A program made the position numbers and the translations under genes. 5,785 bases of DNA from Candidatus Krumholzibacteriia bacterium (lineage in GTDB: Bacteria; Krumholzibacteriota; Krumholzibacteriia; Krumholzibacteriales; Krumholzibacteriaceae), in contig JAQVGR010000131.1 of the NCBI GenBank assembly GCA_028696635.1, positions 1 to 5,785 of the forward strand, in the 5' to 3' direction. Below the pieces are notes generated by a model, which saw nothing but the letters and a program-made list of their open reading frames with translations, was not told the DNA's origin and ran no database searches. Of the stretch, positions 4,142-5,785 are shown in pieces. Within the stretch, counting starts at the first letter, position 1. The number at the start of each line of letters is the position of its first letter.

Positions 4142-5785
4142 GTGCAGAAAAAACGGGCATTCGCCGTTTTCATCGCAGTCCTGGTCCTCGCCGCGGCTGC
4201 CGGGGACACCGCTGGAGAGGATAGACGGCCCATCACGGCCGAGGAGCTCTGGAAGCTCAAGCGGCTCGGCTCGCTCGATCTCTCGCCCGACGGGATGCTC
4301 GCCGCGATCGTCGTGACGACGTACGATATCGAGAAGAACGAAGGACAGGGGGACATCTGGCTCGTCGACACGAAGGAGGGCGGCGCCCGCCGCTTCACCA
4401 CCGGCGAGACCACGGAGGGCTCTCCCGCCTGGAGCCCCTGCGGAAAATGGATCGCATTCACGGCCAGGCGCGAGGGGGAGAAGGCGCAGCTGCAGGTGAT
4501 CCCCGTCGGAGGCGGAGAGGCTCGCGAGCTCACGTCGATGCCGCTCGGCGTCTCCGATCCGGGCTGGATGCCCGACGGGAAGCATATCGTCTTCGTCTCC
4601 CCGGTCATCCCCGGGTGGGAGGCGAAGCTCGACTCGATGAAGGCGGAGATCGAGCGGCGCGCGAAGAGCAAGGTCACCGCGAAGGCTACGGAGAACACCT
4701 TCTACCGTTACTGGGACCACTGGCTCACCGACGGGTACGTCAATCACCTGTTCATGATCGACGTCGAGACGAGGCAGGTCACGCCGCTCATGCCGGGGTG
4801 GGACCGTCTGACCGGCGCGAGCGGGCTCGAATACGACATCGCCCCCGACGGGGGCGAGATCGCCTTCACCGCATTCCGGCACGGCGAGCCGTACGATTCG
4901 CTCCTCACCGACATCTACCTGCTCGACCCGGGCAGGCCGGGGCAGGTCCGCAACCTCACCGCGTCCAACCCGGCGAACGATTTCGCCCCGTACTACACCC
5001 CCGACGGGAAGTATATCCTCTACGGGGCGCAGGAGATCGTCGGCTTCTACGGCGACCGCGTCCGCCTCGTCCGGTACGACCGCGGCACGCACGGCAAGAA
5101 GCTCCTCACCGAGGGGTTCGACCGCTCCCCCGCGGGATGGACGACCGACGCGAGGGTAAAAACCGTCTATTTCGACGCCGAGGACCGGGCGATGGGATCG
5201 ATCTTCTCGGTGGGGATCGACGGCGGGCGGGTTCGCGAGGTCTTCCGGAGCGGGTTCAACGCCTCGGTGCGCGCGCGGCCCGACGGGCGCCTCGTCTTCC
5301 TCCACCAGGACAACGCCGAGCCGACCGCCCTCTATTCGATCAGGCCCGACGGAAAGGACCTGAGGCGGCTCACCGCTCTCAACGACGAGCTCCTCGCCGG
5401 GATCGAGTGGGGCCGGATGGAGGAGGTCTGGTTCACCGGGGCGGAGGGGAACCCCGTCCAGATGTTCGTCATGTACCCGCCGTTCTTCAGCGCGGAAGAC
5501 CCGGGGAAGAAGTGGCCGCTGCTCGTGCTCGTGCACGGAGGGCCGCACGGGATCTTCGGCGACGACTTCCACCCGCGGTGGAACACGCAGGTTTTCGCGG
5601 CGCCCGGGTACGTGCTGGCGATGGTCAACTTCCACGGCTCGTCGAGCTTCGGCCAGGAATTCGCCGACGCGATCACCGGCGAGCACGGCCGCAAGCCGTA
5701 TGATGACGTCATGGCGGCCGTCGACGTGCTGCTCGAGAAGGGGTTCATCGACGGGAAGCGGATGGCGGTCGCCGGCGGGAGCTAC
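4142..5785 (+). CDS. Secreted S9-family (prolyl oligopeptidase-like) serine peptidase, 3' partial
   Basis: The frame is open from GTG 4142 to the last base, giving 548 residues; a few hundred bases of the 3' end are missing. Residues 1-20 (Lys/Arg start, then a Val/Leu/Ala core) are an export signal, so the enzyme is probably periplasmic. Residues about 35-415 form a beta-propeller with recurrent 'PDG'-type blade turns: SPDG 48-51, SPCG 98-101, MPDG 143-146, APDG 234-237, TPDG 286-289 and RPDG 379-382. This propeller limits substrates to short peptides. An alpha/beta-hydrolase domain follows from about 425, with HGGPHG at 465-470, then 'NFHGSSSFGQEF', 'KPYDDVMAAVD' and 'MAVAGGSY'. S547 in the last motif is the expected nucleophile (GxSYGG); the catalytic Asp and His must lie beyond the window. 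The closest fit is the S9C acylaminoacyl/dipeptidyl-peptidase group; exact specificity is unknown. It follows sppA by 70 bases, which suggests joint breakdown of envelope peptides. Confidence 0.92.
   Translation, partial: MQKKRAFAVFIAVLVLAAAAGDTAGEDRRPITAEELWKLKRLGSLDLSPDGMLAAIVVTTYDIEKNEGQGDIWLVDTKEGGARRFTTGETTEGSPAWSPCGKWIAFTARREGEKAQLQVIPVGGGEARELTSMPLGVSDPGWMPDGKHIVFVSPVIPGWEAKLDSMKAEIERRAKSKVTAKATENTFYRYWDHWLTDGYVNHLFMIDVETRQVTPLMPGWDRLTGASGLEYDIAPDGGEIAFTAFRHGEPYDSLLTDIYLLDPGRPGQVRNLTASNPANDFAPYYTPDGKYILYGAQEIVGFYGDRVRLVRYDRGTHGKKLLTEGFDRSPAGWTTDARVKTVYFDAEDRAMGSIFSVGIDGGRVREVFRSGFNASVRARPDGRLVFLHQDNAEPTALYSIRPDGKDLRRLTALNDELLAGIEWGRMEEVWFTGAEGNPVQMFVMYPPFFSAEDPGKKWPLLVLVHGGPHGIFGDDFHPRWNTQVFAAPGYVLAMVNFHGSSSFGQEFADAITGEHGRKPYDDVMAAVDVLLEKGFIDGKRMAVAGGSY

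Noticed and set aside
2326..4698. A 790-codon open frame on the minus strand
   Set aside because: It lies antisense to sppA and the start of the S9 peptidase gene, both unmistakable by motifs. Long antisense frames are expected in GC-rich DNA because stop codons are rare, and its translation is low-complexity (Arg-, Asp-, His- and Val-rich).
4064..5686. A 540-codon open frame on the minus strand
   Set aside because: It is antisense to the S9 peptidase, whose propeller and HGGP/GGSY motifs fix the true frame. The minus-strand product shows no recognisable domain.
4447..5703. A 418-codon plus-strand frame inside the S9 peptidase gene
   Set aside because: It is out of frame with the S9 motifs and its product is Arg-, Gly- and Ala-rich shadow sequence.

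Overview
The window is GC-rich (roughly two thirds G+C by eye) and almost fully coding. All five genes are on the + strand. Three of the four visible starts are GTG or TTG, each set by a strong GGAGG- or AAGGAG-type ribosome binding site. An outer-membrane beta-barrel, lipid-anchored-style export signals and a large two-domain SppA point to a Gram-negative (diderm) bacterium. The combination would fit a high-GC, environmental lineage such as those of the FCB/Gemmatimonadota/Eisenbacteria/Krumholzibacteriota type, but that placement is an impression from protein style and no marker gene is present to confirm it.

Layout: (1) 2-388, the C-terminal end of a protein whose start lies outside the window, probably a secreted multihaem cytochrome-family protein; (2) 442-1635, an exported protein with one N-terminal c-type haem site (CTTCH) followed by an outer-membrane beta-barrel, i.e. 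a fused cytochrome-porin; (3) 1709-2185, a ferritin-like/rubrerythrin-type di-iron protein with a complete ligand set; (4) 2344-4071, a signal peptide peptidase SppA (long, two-domain form) with its catalytic Lys and Ser; (5) 4142-5785, a secreted S9-family (prolyl oligopeptidase-like) serine peptidase, cut by the window end one residue after its nucleophilic serine.

The first three genes look like a redox and iron group: a candidate electron-transfer protein, an outer-membrane haem-porin that could pass electrons across the outer membrane, and a di-iron protein for peroxide or iron handling. The last two form an envelope proteolysis pair: SppA clears cleaved signal peptides and other membrane fragments, and the S9 peptidase can trim oligopeptides in the periplasm. 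A 158-base gap with several strong GC hairpins separates the two groups. No RNA gene, mobile element, CRISPR array or phage feature was seen.

The most interesting items are the fused cytochrome-porin with its neighbours (a possible outer-membrane electron conduit), a 19-base perfect inverted repeat at the start of the ferritin-like gene, and a set of strong GC hairpins without T-tracts in the intergenic gaps. None is proof of a new system; the window otherwise looks like ordinary chromosomal sequence.
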